Below are positions 1 to 9,051 of a DNA stretch of 64,000 nt, piece by piece. The translations under genes were made by a program, and so were the position numbers. The notes under the pieces are model-generated. The model had not been told where the DNA came from. It did not search any database and saw nothing but the letters and a program-made list of their open reading frames with translations. The stretch comes from Ochrobactrum sp. RH2CCR150 (GTDB lineage: Bacteria; Pseudomonadota; Alphaproteobacteria; Rhizobiales; Rhizobiaceae), in NCBI GenBank assembly GCA_014138095.1, contig JACGXE010000019.1:1-64000 (forward strand), in the 5' to 3' direction. Numbering within the stretch: the first letter of the stretch is position 1; each line of letters starts with the position of its first letter.

Positions 1-140
1 ATCGCCTCTTCAACCGCAATCTCGTCGAACGGGTTCATCGACATCTTCACATTCGAAAGCTCAACGCCAGATCCGTCGCCCTTGACACGGATCTTCACGT
101 TGTAATCGACGACACGTTTTACTGCGACAAGGACTTTCAT
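1..140 (-). CDS. etfB: Electron transfer flavoprotein subunit beta, N-terminal part
   Basis: Partial gene that runs off the left edge; only the first ~46 residues are visible. They begin [19 protein letters not shown] and continue to a [12 protein letters not shown] segment, the characteristic start of EtfB, which with EtfA carries electrons from acyl-CoA dehydrogenases to ETF:quinone oxidoreductase. It lies about 20 bp after the preceding minus-strand gene, so it looks like the distal part of the operon that starts with an acyl-CoA dehydrogenase at 4096. That arrangement fits a dedicated electron acceptor for that enzyme. EtfA presumably follows outside the window (inference). Confidence 0.9.
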   Translation of the reverse strand, partial: MKVLVAVKRVVDYNVKIRVKGDGSGVELSNVKMSMNPFDEIAVEEA

Positions 141-159
141 CAGTTTCTCCAATAGAGCT

Positions 160-1020
160 TCAGCAAACTGTGCGGAACCGCTCAACCATAACATCGAGGA
201 CTTCGCCCGGATCCCGCTTCCACCAATTATCGACCGAGAAGACTTCGACTTCGCAAGGTCCGTCGTAACCGGCATTTTCAATGTTTTCTCGAATGAACCT
301 CAGATCGGCGACGCCATCCCCCATCATGCCGCGATCAAGCAGCACATCGCTGGTATCCGCGAGCCAGTCACAAAGGTGGTATCCCAAGATGCGCTCCTTG
401 CCAGCTCGCTTCAACTGAGCCGGAAGGTCAGTATCCCACCAGACATGATAGACATCGACTGCAATACCAAGATTGGGCTCGGCAAGCGCCTCGCAAATGT
501 CAACGGCATCGCGAAGGGTGGTCAAGCAGGAACGATTACCGGCATATACGGGATTAAGAGGCTCGAGCGCCAACCGAACATTGCGTTCGGCTGCATAAAG
601 CACGATGTCACCAAGGCGGTCCGCAATAATCTTCAGACTTTCCGCCGGACCTTTCGAAGCCGGGTGTACTCCACCGACGACAATGGTCAACACAGCCGCG
701 CCGAGTTCCGCGGCCATATCGATTGACGCCTTTGCACCATCAATCACAACATCCCGATTGACCGCATCAGCCCCAACAAGAAATGGCGTACGGCACAGCC
801 CGGCAACCGAAAGGCCAGCCGCCCGCGTTCGTTCACCGATCTCCACCGCTCGCCTGCCGATTTCACGCCGCCAGAATACGATCGCACCGAAACCGCGCGC
901 CGCACAGGCATCAATAAGCCGCTCGGGGGACCAGCCGGCGCCATGGCCGTCGAGATTGTGGCCAAGACTGGCAGTGTTGAGCGCAAGTGCTGAATGATCC
1001 TGCGAGAAATCACGCATCAT
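160..1020 (-). CDS. Sugar phosphate isomerase/epimerase-like TIM-barrel protein
   Basis: About 286 residues of the AP-endonuclease-2/xylose-isomerase-like TIM barrel family (IolE/hydroxypyruvate isomerase relatives). Visible family features are the ALEPLNP strand with a metal-binding Glu, the VDVYHVWWD segment with Asp and His, a GYHLCDW strand and a CEVEVFS strand near the C-terminus, which supply the usual divalent metal ligands. I chose the ATG at 1020 because its A is shared with the TGA of the upstream DUF993 gene (TGATG), which indicates translational coupling; a longer open frame begins at 1092. The substrate cannot be told from sequence. The pairing with DUF993 and an ABC importer of sugar type suggests isomerisation of a sugar-derived intermediate (inference). 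Confidence 0.8.
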   Translation of the reverse strand: MMRDFSQDHSALALNTASLGHNLDGHGAGWSPERLIDACAARGFGAIVFWRREIGRRAVEIGERTRAAGLSVAGLCRTPFLVGADAVNRDVVIDGAKASIDMAAELGAAVLTIVVGGVHPASKGPAESLKIIADRLGDIVLYAAERNVRLALEPLNPVYAGNRSCLTTLRDAVDICEALAEPNLGIAVDVYHVWWDTDLPAQLKRAGKERILGYHLCDWLADTSDVLLDRGMMGDGVADLRFIRENIENAGYDGPCEVEVFSVDNWWKRDPGEVLDVMVERFRTVC

Positions 1021-2168
1021 CAGGCTCCATAAAGCGCCAGCAGCTTTTTCATGCGGTCTGCTGCGCGCTCGGGATGGCGCAACAGACCACATTGGTCAGC
1101 AAGCCGGAAAAGTTCGACAAAATAAGGAAGTGGACGCATAGCCTGTGCGCCGTTCAACATCACAAAGTGATCTTGAAAGCCGTTCAACCAAGCAATGAAA
1201 ACTACGCCTGTTTTATAGTATTGGGTTGGCGCACGGAAAATCAGCCTTGCAAGCGGCACCGTTGGGTCCAATGTCGCACGGAAGCCCGCCTTGTCTTCAT
1301 TCGTCAGTTGTTCGACAGCATAGGCTGCCGCAGGTGCAAGGGGATCGAATATACCCAGGAGGGCATGCGAGAATCCTTCACTGTCGCCTTCGATCAGTTC
1401 GGGATAGTTGAAATCGTCTCCCGTAAACATTTTCACGCCAGCCGGTAACAGGCGGCGCATTTGAATTTCCTTTTGCTTATCCAGCATCGATATTTTGATG
1501 CCATCTATCTTCTGGCTATTGTTCTCGATGATGGTGAGAGCCGTTTGCATTGCCGGCTCGAAGGATGAAGCCCCCCAATAGCCCGCAAGCTGCGGGTCGA
1601 ACATATCGCCAAGCCAATGCAGTATTACCGGATTGTCACATGCCGAAAGCACTTCGGAATAAATTTTGATATAGTCATCCGGTCCACTTGCGACACGCGT
1701 CAAAGCGCGAGATGCCATGAGGATAATGCGCCCGCCAATCTTCTGGACGGCTTCAACCTGCTTCAGATATGCCCGCCGCACCTCATCCAGACTTGTAACT
1801 TTTGATGGATCGAGATGATCCGTCCCACAACCATTAGCGATCAGCGCGTCGGGAAGCTCCTCCCGTGTGCGGCGTATGAGTTCAAGTGCTCCCGGCCAGT
1901 CGAGCCCCATGCCCCGCTGCGCCGTGTCCATAGCTTCCGCAATTCCAAGACCCAAGCCAGCAAGGTAATGGCGGAATTCCATCGTCTTGCCCCAGTCGAT
2001 CGCCGCATGTCCGGAAGGGTCGCTAGCCGTGAATGGATCGGCCACGACATGAGCAGCGGAATAGACAATACGCGCCGGAGTCGACCCAAGTTTCGCAGAC
2101 GGAATCGTCTTGCCACTCATATGATAGTCCGCGAGCCGACCGCTTGCGTCGGGAAGTGCAATCTTCAT
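1020..2168 (-). CDS. DUF993 family protein (dihydrodipicolinate synthase-like)
   Basis: 382 residues matching the DUF993 group of class I aldolase-like (DapA-related) proteins. The segments DWGKTMEFRHYLAGLGLGIA, NGCGTDHLD, VILHWLGDMFDP and KMFTGDDFNYPELI are typical of it. The function of the family is not established. Members sit beside TIM-barrel sugar isomerases and sugar ABC importers, so a retro-aldol or hydrolytic step on a sugar derivative is possible (inference). A GAGG ribosome-binding site lies seven bases before the ATG at 2168. The gene is third in the operon acyl-CoA dehydrogenase - SDR - DUF993 - isomerase - etfB and overlaps the isomerase start by one base. Confidence 0.78.
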   Translation of the reverse strand: MKIALPDASGRLADYHMSGKTIPSAKLGSTPARIVYSAAHVVADPFTASDPSGHAAIDWGKTMEFRHYLAGLGLGIAEAMDTAQRGMGLDWPGALELIRRTREELPDALIANGCGTDHLDPSKVTSLDEVRRAYLKQVEAVQKIGGRIILMASRALTRVASGPDDYIKIYSEVLSACDNPVILHWLGDMFDPQLAGYWGASSFEPAMQTALTIIENNSQKIDGIKISMLDKQKEIQMRRLLPAGVKMFTGDDFNYPELIEGDSEGFSHALLGIFDPLAPAAAYAVEQLTNEDKAGFRATLDPTVPLARLIFRAPTQYYKTGVVFIAWLNGFQDHFVMLNGAQAMRPLPYFVELFRLADQCGLLRHPERAADRMKKLLALYGA

Positions 2169-2177
2169 GGTGTAACC

Positions 2178-2957
2178 TCAATAGCGTGGTACGAGCATGC
2201 CCGCGTCAGCAGGAATCGCCATGCCAGTTGTATAAGGAAGCCGCCCAGAAGCTAAGGAAGCTATGAGGGTGCCGATCTCCTGCGGGTCTCCGACGCGCGG
2301 AAACAAGGTGAGGCCCTGCTCGGCGCGCGCTCGATAGGATTCAATGACCGGAGCTGTCATCTCTGTTGCAATTAAGCCGGGCTGCACGTCGTAGACGGCT
2401 ATTTCGTCTTGTCCTAGGCGCACTGCCAGCGCCTTGGAAATCATAGCGGCGGCGGCTTTTGAAGCACAGTATTCAGAGCGTTGGACAGCTACAGCCACCG
2501 CGTTTGAAGACGTAACATTGATAATCGATTGGAAGCTTGCCGACCGCTGCCGTTTAAGAAGGCGTCGCGCAAAGGTCTGGCTCAAAAAAAACACAGCTTT
2601 TGTGTTAACGGCAAAGCAGCGGTCCCAACTTTCTTCTGAGACGTCCAGCATGTCGCCGCGTTTCAAAACGCCGACGCCCGCATTATTGACAAGCGTGGTA
2701 AGCGACCCCAGTTTCGCTTCAATCTGATCAAACGCAGTTTCATATCCGCCAATGTTCGTGACGTCGAACGGGGCAGCGACCACCTGAACACCGAAAGACG
2801 CAACTTTTTCCACTGCTGCGGCCAGTTCTACATCGTCAGAGGGGCCGTTGATTGCAACAGCGAAGCCTTCTTTGGCCAAAGCCAGCGCCGCGGCAAGCCC
2901 AATGCCGCGCGATGATCCGGTCACCAGCGCAACCCGATGGTTTCTGTGTGCGTTCAC
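2178..2957 (-). CDS. SDR-family oxidoreductase (3-ketoacyl reductase-like)
   Basis: 259 residues, a classical short-chain dehydrogenase/reductase. The NAD(P)-binding TGSSRGIG lies at residues 13-20, NNAG at 91-94, the catalytic Ser in NVTSSN near 150, and Tyr163/Lys167 in YCASK, so the active site is intact. The C-terminal TGMAIPADAG is the usual SDR end. The start codon is GTG at 2957, overlapping the TGA of the upstream acyl-CoA dehydrogenase (GTGA), a sign of translational coupling. It probably oxidises a hydroxyacyl or sugar-alcohol intermediate with NAD(P) in the TetR-controlled pathway; the substrate is not deducible. Confidence 0.85.
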   Translation of the reverse strand: MNAHRNHRVALVTGSSRGIGLAAALALAKEGFAVAINGPSDDVELAAAVEKVASFGVQVVAAPFDVTNIGGYETAFDQIEAKLGSLTTLVNNAGVGVLKRGDMLDVSEESWDRCFAVNTKAVFFLSQTFARRLLKRQRSASFQSIINVTSSNAVAVAVQRSEYCASKAAAAMISKALAVRLGQDEIAVYDVQPGLIATEMTAPVIESYRARAEQGLTLFPRVGDPQEIGTLIASLASGRLPYTTGMAIPADAGMLVPRY

Positions 2958-4096
2958 GCCCTGGCTCCTTTTTTCAGGAGCTCTCGCGCGATGATCATGC
3001 GCTGTATCTGGTTCGTACCTTCATAGATTTGCGTGATTTTGGCGTCGCGATAAAGCCGCTCGACTTCAAAACCGCGAATATAACCTGAACCTCCGAAAAC
3101 CTGAACAGCGTCAGCGGTGCGCTGAACAGCCATATCACCGGCAAAGCATTTGGCAATCGAACAGGCTTTGGTCGCATCAACGCCGCTGTCGATCTTTGAT
3201 GCCGCCGATTGAACCAGGAGCCGTGCAGCTTCGATATCTTTTGCCATATCAGCCAGCAGCCATTGCACACCCTGGAATTCAGCAATCTGTTTGCCGAATT
3301 GCTTGCGCGTCCCTGCATAATCAAGTGCGGCTTCGAGACCGGCCTGAGCAATACCCACGGCAAGCGATGCAATGCCGACACGGCCTTTGTCGAGCACGGA
3401 CATCATCATATGAAACCCGCGACCCTCAATGCCAAGAACGGCATCGGCGGGCAAGCGCACGTCGGTAAATGTCAAGGCGCCAACTTGGCTCGCACGTTGG
3501 CCCATCTTGTGTTCCTTGGGACCTCTTTCGACGCCTTCAGCGTGAAGATCCACAATGAAGATGGACATTCCCCGGTTGCCGGCTTCCTTGTCTGTTCTCG
3601 CCAGCACAAATCCGTAATCTGCGACAGGTGCATTGTGGATCCAGATCTTGCCGCCATTGAGCCGCCAGCCAGAGCCGTCACGTACCGCTGTCGTGCGAAT
3701 GCCTGAAACGTCCGTGCCGGCTTCGGGCTCGGTTATGCAATAGGCCACCTTCGCACGCGTCGAAAGAATATCCGGCAACATGGCTTTCTGGCGGTCGGTA
3801 CCATGCCGCACCAACAAGGTGGAAATAAGCTCGATAAGGCCGCACTGATCGGCAACCGGCGCATAGCCTCTGCTCAGTTCTTCCATAACGACCGCATAGG
3901 TCAGCGTATCGAAACCTGGCCCACCGAGTTCTTCCGGCACGCCGATGCCAAAAAGGCCGAGCTTTCCCATCTCGATATAGAGGTCCGCAGGGAAGCTCTC
4001 CTCCCTGTCCAGCATTTCCGCCACGGGACGAATCATTTCGTCGGCAAAGGCCCGCGCCATATCGCGTACCTGATGTTGTGTCTGCGTGAGAAACAT
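2954..4096 (-). CDS. Acyl-CoA dehydrogenase
   Basis: 380 residues with the complete acyl-CoA dehydrogenase fold: N-terminal helical domain, the YCITEPEAGTD FAD/substrate loop, middle beta domain with KIWIHNA, and a C-terminal domain ending in QIYEGTNQIQRMI, whose Glu is the usual catalytic base. It would oxidise an acyl-CoA to the enoyl-CoA and pass electrons to ETF; etfB is encoded in the same operon. The ATG at 4096 is preferred over upstream in-frame ATGs because GGAGGAG lies six bases before it. It is the first gene of its operon, directly downstream of the palindromic site at 4116-4131, so TetR control is likely. Chain length of the substrate is unknown. Confidence 0.9.
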   Translation of the reverse strand: MFLTQTQHQVRDMARAFADEMIRPVAEMLDREESFPADLYIEMGKLGLFGIGVPEELGGPGFDTLTYAVVMEELSRGYAPVADQCGLIELISTLLVRHGTDRQKAMLPDILSTRAKVAYCITEPEAGTDVSGIRTTAVRDGSGWRLNGGKIWIHNAPVADYGFVLARTDKEAGNRGMSIFIVDLHAEGVERGPKEHKMGQRASQVGALTFTDVRLPADAVLGIEGRGFHMMMSVLDKGRVGIASLAVGIAQAGLEAALDYAGTRKQFGKQIAEFQGVQWLLADMAKDIEAARLLVQSAASKIDSGVDATKACSIAKCFAGDMAVQRTADAVQVFGGSGYIRGFEVERLYRDAKITQIYEGTNQIQRMIIARELLKKGARA

Positions 4097-4115
4097 CGGC
4101 ATCTCCTCCAATGAA

Positions 4116-4131
4116 GTAACTATCTAGTTAC
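4116..4131. promoter_or_regulatory. TetR-type operator, site A
   Basis: Perfect inverted repeat GTAACTA-TC-TAGTTAC between the divergent acyl-CoA dehydrogenase operon and the aldo/keto reductase gene. Closely matching sites occur at 8962-8977 (14 of 16 bases) and 18802-18817. Symmetry and length fit a TetR-family dimer. The likely binder is the TetR protein encoded at 18950 (inference from shared position in three divergent control regions). Confidence 0.7.
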
Positions 4132-4158
4132 ATACATTTGTCTTCCTTGCAAGGTCAA
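4129..4158 (-). promoter_or_regulatory. Probable sigma70 promoter of the acyl-CoA dehydrogenase operon
   Basis: On the minus strand TTGACC (4158-4153) is followed after 18 bases by TATGTA (4134-4129). The palindromic operator at 4116-4131 overlaps the -10 box and the expected transcription start, a classical repressor position. It is only a consensus match, with no experimental support in the sequence. Confidence 0.45.
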
Positions 4159-4249
4159 GATGGAAAAGACACTATCGGAAGGAAGCGGCTTGCGCCCCGA
4201 ATTGCCTCGTGATTATTATGCACCATTCGGTTACTTATGGAGGAGATTC

Positions 4250-5266
4250 ATGCAGCCTGACGAGAAACGGAAATTTGGCCGAACAGACCTGGAAGTCACC
4301 GCATTCGGTTTTGGCACCGCACCACTTGGCAATATTTTCCGCGAGATCGATGAAGCGACATCGGAAGCAATGTTTTCCCGGGCCTGGGATGCCGGCGTGC
4401 GCTTTTTCGATACCGCGCCAATGTATGGCCATGGTTTGGCAGAACTGCGTACCGGTCACAACCTGCGCTGGAAGAAACGCGACGATTTCGTGCTGGCTTC
4501 GAAAGTTGGACGGCTTTTACGCCCCGCGCCGCGCAACACAATCGACTTCGCGCCATGGACGAATGCCGCTCCGTTTACCATGCATTTCGATTATACTTAT
4601 GACGGTACGATGCGTGCGTTCGAAGACAGTTTGCAACGCTTGGGGCTGGAGCGAATGGATATGTGCTTCATCCACGATATTGATGTGTACACGCGCGGCA
4701 GCGAACAGGTCGAAGTATTCAAGCAGGCAATGGATGGCGCCTGGCGGGCATTGGAGCGGCTTCGCTCCGAAAAACTCGTGAAGGCCATCGGCGTTGGCGT
4801 CAATGAATGGGAAGTGTGCCACGAAGCGCTCAAGCGCAATGATTTCGACTGCTTCCTGCTGGCCGGCCGCTATACACTGCTGGAACAGGAAGCGCTCGAT
4901 ACTTTCCTGCCATTGTGTGAGGAACGCGGTGCTGCCGTTGTCGTTGGTGGTGGCTTTAATTCCGGCATCCTTGCCACGGGCGCACGCGAAGGCGCTAAAT
5001 ACAACTACGCCCCTGCACCACGTGAAATCATGGAAAAAGTGGCAAAGATCGAAGCTGTTTGCCTGGAGCACAATGTGCCGCTGGCCGCCGCAGCGCTTCA
5101 ATTTGTCGTTGCCCATCCAGCCGTGCCATCATTCATGGCGGGCACGCGCACGCTTGAACAGTTGGAGCAAAATCTCGCCTGGTTCGCCCATCCGATTCCA
5201 ACAGAGTTCTGGTACGACCTCAAGCAAAAAGGCTTGTTACGAGAAGACGCGCCCGTGCCGACATAA
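4250..5266 (+). CDS. Aldo/keto reductase (D-threo-aldose 1-dehydrogenase-like)
   Basis: 338 residues of the aldo/keto reductase superfamily. The catalytic tetrad is visible: Asp and Tyr in DTAPMYGHGLAE, Lys in ASKVGR and His in CFIHDID. The pattern around these residues resembles the L-fucose/D-threo-aldose dehydrogenase and pyridoxal 4-dehydrogenase branch, which oxidise aldoses or aldehydes with NAD. The ATG at 4250 follows GGAGGAG with a four-base gap; the open frame extends upstream to 4160 but without a ribosome-binding site. It is transcribed divergently from the acyl-CoA dehydrogenase operon with operator site A between them. It ends at a bidirectional terminator shared with the glycerate kinase operon. 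Confidence 0.85.
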   Translation: MQPDEKRKFGRTDLEVTAFGFGTAPLGNIFREIDEATSEAMFSRAWDAGVRFFDTAPMYGHGLAELRTGHNLRWKKRDDFVLASKVGRLLRPAPRNTIDFAPWTNAAPFTMHFDYTYDGTMRAFEDSLQRLGLERMDMCFIHDIDVYTRGSEQVEVFKQAMDGAWRALERLRSEKLVKAIGVGVNEWEVCHEALKRNDFDCFLLAGRYTLLEQEALDTFLPLCEERGAAVVVGGGFNSGILATGAREGAKYNYAPAPREIMEKVAKIEAVCLEHNVPLAAAALQFVVAHPAVPSFMAGTRTLEQLEQNLAWFAHPIPTEFWYDLKQKGLLREDAPVPT

Positions 5267-5277
5267 GAAGAAATTTC

Positions 5278-5305
5278 AGCCCGCGCGATGCATAAAGCGC
5301 GGGCT
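5278..5305. terminator. Bidirectional terminator hairpin
   Basis: Nine-base-pair stem AGCCCGCGC / GCGCGGGCT with a ten-base loop, between the convergent aldo/keto reductase and glycerate 2-kinase genes. There is no strong T run on either side, but the position and stem strength fit a shared terminator. Confidence 0.65.
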
Positions 5306-5313
5306 GGCTGTGT

Positions 5314-6573
5314 CTATCGAATCAGGATTGCACGGAAATCGTTGACATTCGTTCCCGTCGGACCGGGGATAAACAAATCTCCCAACTGGTTGAATGCATT
5401 CCACGCATCGTTACGAGCAAGGAGCGAAAAAGGGTCCATCCCCATTTCTCGCAAACGTTGCATACTGTGTCCATCAGCAAAGGCTCCGGCATTATCCTCT
5501 GAACCATCAATACCGTCGGTATCGGCCGCTAGTGCGGCGAAAGGAACACCTTCGGCTGCAAGTGCAAGTGACAGAAGGAACTCCGTATTGCGCCCGCCGC
5601 GACCAGTGCCCTTAATGGTCACAGTTGTTTCGCCCCCCGAAAGCATGACAACGGGGCGGGTGAAAGGGCGATTACGCGCTGCAATTTCACGCGCCATTGC
5701 CGCGTGAACACGAGCCACATCGCGTGCTTCACCCTCCATCGCGTCCGACAGAATGACCGCCGGAACTCCCATGGCCTCCGCCCGCCCGGCCGCTGCTTCC
5801 AGAGAAAGATGCGCAGAAGCGATGACCCGCACCTCATTACCCGCAAACATAGCGTCTTCTGGCTTTGGCGCCAGCCCTTGATCTCCTGCAAGCCACGCTT
5901 CAATGCGCTTGGGAAGACCAATATTCCAAACCTTGGCCAGTTTGCGCGCGCTTTGACGATCCATGGCGTCAGGTATGGTTGGCCCACTGGCGACTTGTGC
6001 CGGATCATCGCCGGGAATGTCAGATACAACCAGCGTCACCAGACGCGCAGGATAGCAAGCCGCGGCCAGACGCCCGCCTTTGATTGCCGAAACCTGCTTG
6101 CGGATCGCATTCATCACAGATATAGGAGCGCCGCTTGCAAGAAGCGCCTTGTTCATCGCGGCCTCTTCCTCCAGCGTCAGAGGCCCCGGCGGGGCTGGGA
6201 GCAGCGCTGATCCGCCGCCGCAAATCAAAGCAACAACGAGGTCATCCTTGGTAAGACCCCGAACCGCTTCGAAAAGCGCCCTGGATGCTGCCAGCCCTGC
6301 GGCATCCGGCACTGGATGCGCGGCCTCCAGTATCTTGATATGACGACAGGCCATCGCATAGCCATACCGCGTCACCACGACGCCCTCGACCGGCGCATCC
6401 CATAATCTTTCAAATGCTGAAGCAAGCTGGGCTACACCCTTACCGGCGCCGATCACGACCGTCCGCCCGCGTGGAGGTATGGGGAGGTGAGCACTAAGTG
6501 CTTTTTGTGGATCGGCAGCAGCAACCGCGCTATGAAAAAGTTCCGTCAGAAAACGTTTATCGTCGGATATCAT
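5314..6573 (-). CDS. Glycerate 2-kinase, MOFRL/DUF4147 family
   Basis: 419 residues of the glycerate 2-kinase (TtuD-like, once annotated as hydroxypyruvate reductase) family. Family signatures visible are VVIGAGKG near the N-terminus, ALICGGGSALL, the SDIPGDDPAQVASGPT segment, and the C-terminal MOFRL-type GRGGRNTEFLLSLAL followed by ADTDGIDGSEDNAGA. The enzyme phosphorylates D-glycerate with ATP to 2-phosphoglycerate, which feeds lower glycolysis. I preferred the ATG at 6573 because a GGTGAG lies nine bases upstream; the open frame continues upstream inside the neighbouring gene. It is the last gene of the CoA-transferase - crotonase - glycerate kinase operon, which suggests that the pathway releases a C3 acid (inference). 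Confidence 0.85.
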   Translation of the reverse strand: MISDDKRFLTELFHSAVAAADPQKALSAHLPIPPRGRTVVIGAGKGVAQLASAFERLWDAPVEGVVVTRYGYAMACRHIKILEAAHPVPDAAGLAASRALFEAVRGLTKDDLVVALICGGGSALLPAPPGPLTLEEEAAMNKALLASGAPISVMNAIRKQVSAIKGGRLAAACYPARLVTLVVSDIPGDDPAQVASGPTIPDAMDRQSARKLAKVWNIGLPKRIEAWLAGDQGLAPKPEDAMFAGNEVRVIASAHLSLEAAAGRAEAMGVPAVILSDAMEGEARDVARVHAAMAREIAARNRPFTRPVVMLSGGETTVTIKGTGRGGRNTEFLLSLALAAEGVPFAALAADTDGIDGSEDNAGAFADGHSMQRLREMGMDPFSLLARNDAWNAFNQLGDLFIPGPTGTNVNDFRAILIR

Positions 6574-6583
6574 ATGCCTCATC

Positions 6584-7366
6584 TCACCGGAGGAATTTCT
6601 TGAAACTGGCGCGGCGCTTCTGCCGATAGGCTGCAAGACCTTCTTCCAAATCATCCGAGGCGACGGCAACCGCTCCGGCCAGAGCCTCCACAATACGCTC
6701 GCTTTCCTCCCCTTCAGCGACATTGATAAGCATCTTGACGAGTTCCGTTGCGCGCGGCGACCGCTGCAGCAAGCGAGAGGCAAACGCCTCAGCAGCCATC
6801 AAACCATTTCCCGTCGCGACGACCTGATCCACCAGACCAAGAGAACGCGCCTCATCGGCAGAAAACACTTCACCAAAGAGCGCCATGCGGCGAACCAGTC
6901 CAGGGCCGAAGCGCCGCGACACACGCTGGGTTCCTGACCAGCCGGGTATCACCCCGAGCCCGGTTTCCGGCAGGCCTATTTTCACATGTGCTTCCGCGAT
7001 GCGCATATCGGCGCAGGCCGCGAGTTCAAGTCCGCCGCCCAAAGCATGCCCGTTCAACACAGCGATGACCGGCACGCTCAGACGCGCCAGCGCATCGAAA
7101 ACATCATGTCCATCACGCAACCAGCGGCGTGAAAAATTATCCGCATCGAGTTGGCTCCAGGCATCTATGTCGCCGCCCGCACAGAAGGATTTTTGCCCCT
7201 CCCCGGTGAGAATGGCCACACCGGCATCGGACCGCTCGATCTTTCGGCAGGCGTCAAGCAGGGCATCCGCCATGCCTGCATCGATTGCGTTGAGTTTTTC
7301 CGCGCGCCGAATTGTCAGGCGCGCAATATGGCCTTCTAAAAGAAGCTCGATACGTGCATCACTCAT
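6584..7366 (-). CDS. Enoyl-CoA hydratase/isomerase (crotonase family)
   Basis: 260 residues of the crotonase superfamily. The oxyanion-hole loops FCAGGDI and HALGGGLE are present, and both catalytic glutamates of classical hydratases are kept (Glu114 in GGGLE and Glu134 in LPETGLG), so it is probably a true hydratase. That makes a useful contrast with the crotonase at 46973-47740, where both are replaced. It overlaps the upstream CoA-transferase gene by four bases (ATGA) and is followed closely by glycerate 2-kinase. It likely hydrates the enoyl-CoA produced by the acyl-CoA dehydrogenase of the neighbouring operon (inference). Confidence 0.85.
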   Translation of the reverse strand: MSDARIELLLEGHIARLTIRRAEKLNAIDAGMADALLDACRKIERSDAGVAILTGEGQKSFCAGGDIDAWSQLDADNFSRRWLRDGHDVFDALARLSVPVIAVLNGHALGGGLELAACADMRIAEAHVKIGLPETGLGVIPGWSGTQRVSRRFGPGLVRRMALFGEVFSADEARSLGLVDQVVATGNGLMAAEAFASRLLQRSPRATELVKMLINVAEGEESERIVEALAGAVAVASDDLEEGLAAYRQKRRASFKKFLR

Positions 7367-8934
7367 AGTGCAAGCTCCATCAGGCCAGGGCGAAACAGCG
7401 CTTCGTCCATCGTCTTCAACGCTTTGGAAACACGCAATGGTGTTGCAGCCTGATCGAGAATATCGCGCTGAAGATCAATGCCGGGCGCAACTTCCGTCAC
7501 AACGAGCCCGTCCTGTTCCAGACGGATCACGCAACGCTCGGTGACATAGGTAACGTCCTGTTTCTGCATGCGGCCACGCTTGCCGGAAAAGCTGACCTGA
7601 TCCACCTTACGAACAAACTTCGCAATTTTGCCTTCCCTGTCGATCACGAGGCGGCCGTCTTCGACGCGCATCTTTGCGCCAGCATTGAAGTTGCCTGAAA
7701 AAACGATTTTCTTTGCCCGAGTGGTGATGTCAACAAAACCGCCCGCGCCTGCGGTGCGATGTGGCGTTGCCGCCAATCGGCTGACATTGACCGATCCGTC
7801 AGCATCGACTTCCAGAAATGACAGGAGCGAACAATCAAAAGCTCCTGCCTGAAAATAGCTAAACTGGTGCGGGGAAGCGACAAACGCCTCAGCATTGGAA
7901 GCACAACCGAATTTGAAATCAAGCAACGGCACACCACCTACAGCCCCTTGCTCGATAACCCAGGTGATTTTTCCGTGATGTCCTTCTTCAATCAGGATTC
8001 GCGGTACATTGGCTGAAATGCCGAAACCAATATTGACCGCCCAATCAGCTTCCAGTTCCTGTGCAACGCGGCGCGCGATGACCTTGCCCACGTCGAGCTT
8101 TGGTATATCGAAACTATCAAGCGGACGGAAAAGCTCGCCCGAGATCGCCGGATCGTACTGCGTTGCCGTGGTTTGCAACTGATCGGGCACCTCTACGATC
8201 ATGTCGACCAGTATACCGGGCACCCGGACGTCATGCGGGCGGACTGTACCGCTTGCTGCGACGCGCTTCACCTGTGCGATTACGATGCCTCCGGAATTTC
8301 GGGCGGCCAGCGCCATTTCCATGGCTCCAAGTGTCGCGCCTTCATGCTCGAAGGTGAGATTGCCCTTCTCATCTGCGGTCGTCGCGCGAATGATTGCTAC
8401 ATCGGGACGAATGGCCGGAAAATGCAGCCAGTCTTCTCCTTCAAAAGATACCCGCTTGACCAATGGTTTCGCGCGTGCGCTGGCATTCATCGCGCAGCCT
8501 TCCTGATCGGGATCCACAAAAGTATCCATCCCGACCTTTGTCAGCACACCGGGCCGTTTGGCCGCGCCCTCACGCAACATATCAAAGACGATACCTGAAG
8601 GCACATTCCATGCGGCCAGCTTCTCTTGCACAATCATCTGCCAGATAAGCGGAGGCTCGGCATTGCTGGGCCCGGATGGGTATGAGCCACCGATAATCTG
8701 GACAAGCATTTCGGGCTTCGCGATATGATCGACGCCGCGCGTGCCAAAGAAATCGCCGGCCGCAATCGGATGAACTGAAGTCAGGCCGCGCGGGTGCCCC
8801 TCATTGTCGAACCGCTCACCCAAAGCCTTCAAAACGGCATCAGGGCAACAAAGGCCGGAAGATGAGTTGACGGCTATGACTGCACCATCCTTTATGAGCT
8901 TTACCGCGTCCTCCGCTGACTTCACCTTCCGCAT
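7363..8934 (-). CDS. Acyl-CoA:carboxylate CoA-transferase (YdiF/propionate CoA-transferase type)
   Basis: 523 residues, a class I CoA-transferase in which the alpha and beta parts are fused in one chain. The N-terminal half carries GAVIAVNSSSGLCCPDA, and the C-terminal half carries VIEQGAVGG, whose Glu is the expected residue that forms the glutamyl-CoA thioester. It activates a carboxylic acid by moving CoA from acetyl-CoA or another acyl-CoA. The ATG at 8934 has GGAGG five bases upstream; the open frame reaches 8958. It is the first gene of an operon with a crotonase and glycerate 2-kinase and lies next to operator site B, divergent from an aldo/keto reductase. Confidence 0.87.
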   Translation of the reverse strand: MRKVKSAEDAVKLIKDGAVIAVNSSSGLCCPDAVLKALGERFDNEGHPRGLTSVHPIAAGDFFGTRGVDHIAKPEMLVQIIGGSYPSGPSNAEPPLIWQMIVQEKLAAWNVPSGIVFDMLREGAAKRPGVLTKVGMDTFVDPDQEGCAMNASARAKPLVKRVSFEGEDWLHFPAIRPDVAIIRATTADEKGNLTFEHEGATLGAMEMALAARNSGGIVIAQVKRVAASGTVRPHDVRVPGILVDMIVEVPDQLQTTATQYDPAISGELFRPLDSFDIPKLDVGKVIARRVAQELEADWAVNIGFGISANVPRILIEEGHHGKITWVIEQGAVGGVPLLDFKFGCASNAEAFVASPHQFSYFQAGAFDCSLLSFLEVDADGSVNVSRLAATPHRTAGAGGFVDITTRAKKIVFSGNFNAGAKMRVEDGRLVIDREGKIAKFVRKVDQVSFSGKRGRMQKQDVTYVTERCVIRLEQDGLVVTEVAPGIDLQRDILDQAATPLRVSKALKTMDEALFRPGLMELAL

Positions 8935-8952
8935 CAAAACCTCCACATGCCT

Positions 8953-8980
8953 TTGCATTAAGTAACTAACTAGTTATACA
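8953..8980 (+). promoter_or_regulatory. Probable promoter of the aldo/keto reductase at 9052
   Basis: TTGCAT (8953-8958) and TATACA (8975-8980) are separated by 16 bases. Operator site B fills the spacer, a position where a bound TetR dimer would block RNA polymerase. This is a consensus match only. Confidence 0.4.
8962..8977. promoter_or_regulatory. TetR-type operator, site B
   Basis: GTAACTA-AC-TAGTTAT, 14 of 16 bases identical to site A at 4116-4131, in the control region between the divergent CoA-transferase operon and the second aldo/keto reductase. Confidence 0.7.
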
Positions 8981-9051
8981 TTAATCACAAGCGGTGTGGG
9001 CACGCAAGCCGGTTCTCGCCGCGCCGCCTCAACACCAATCAGGGAGGACAC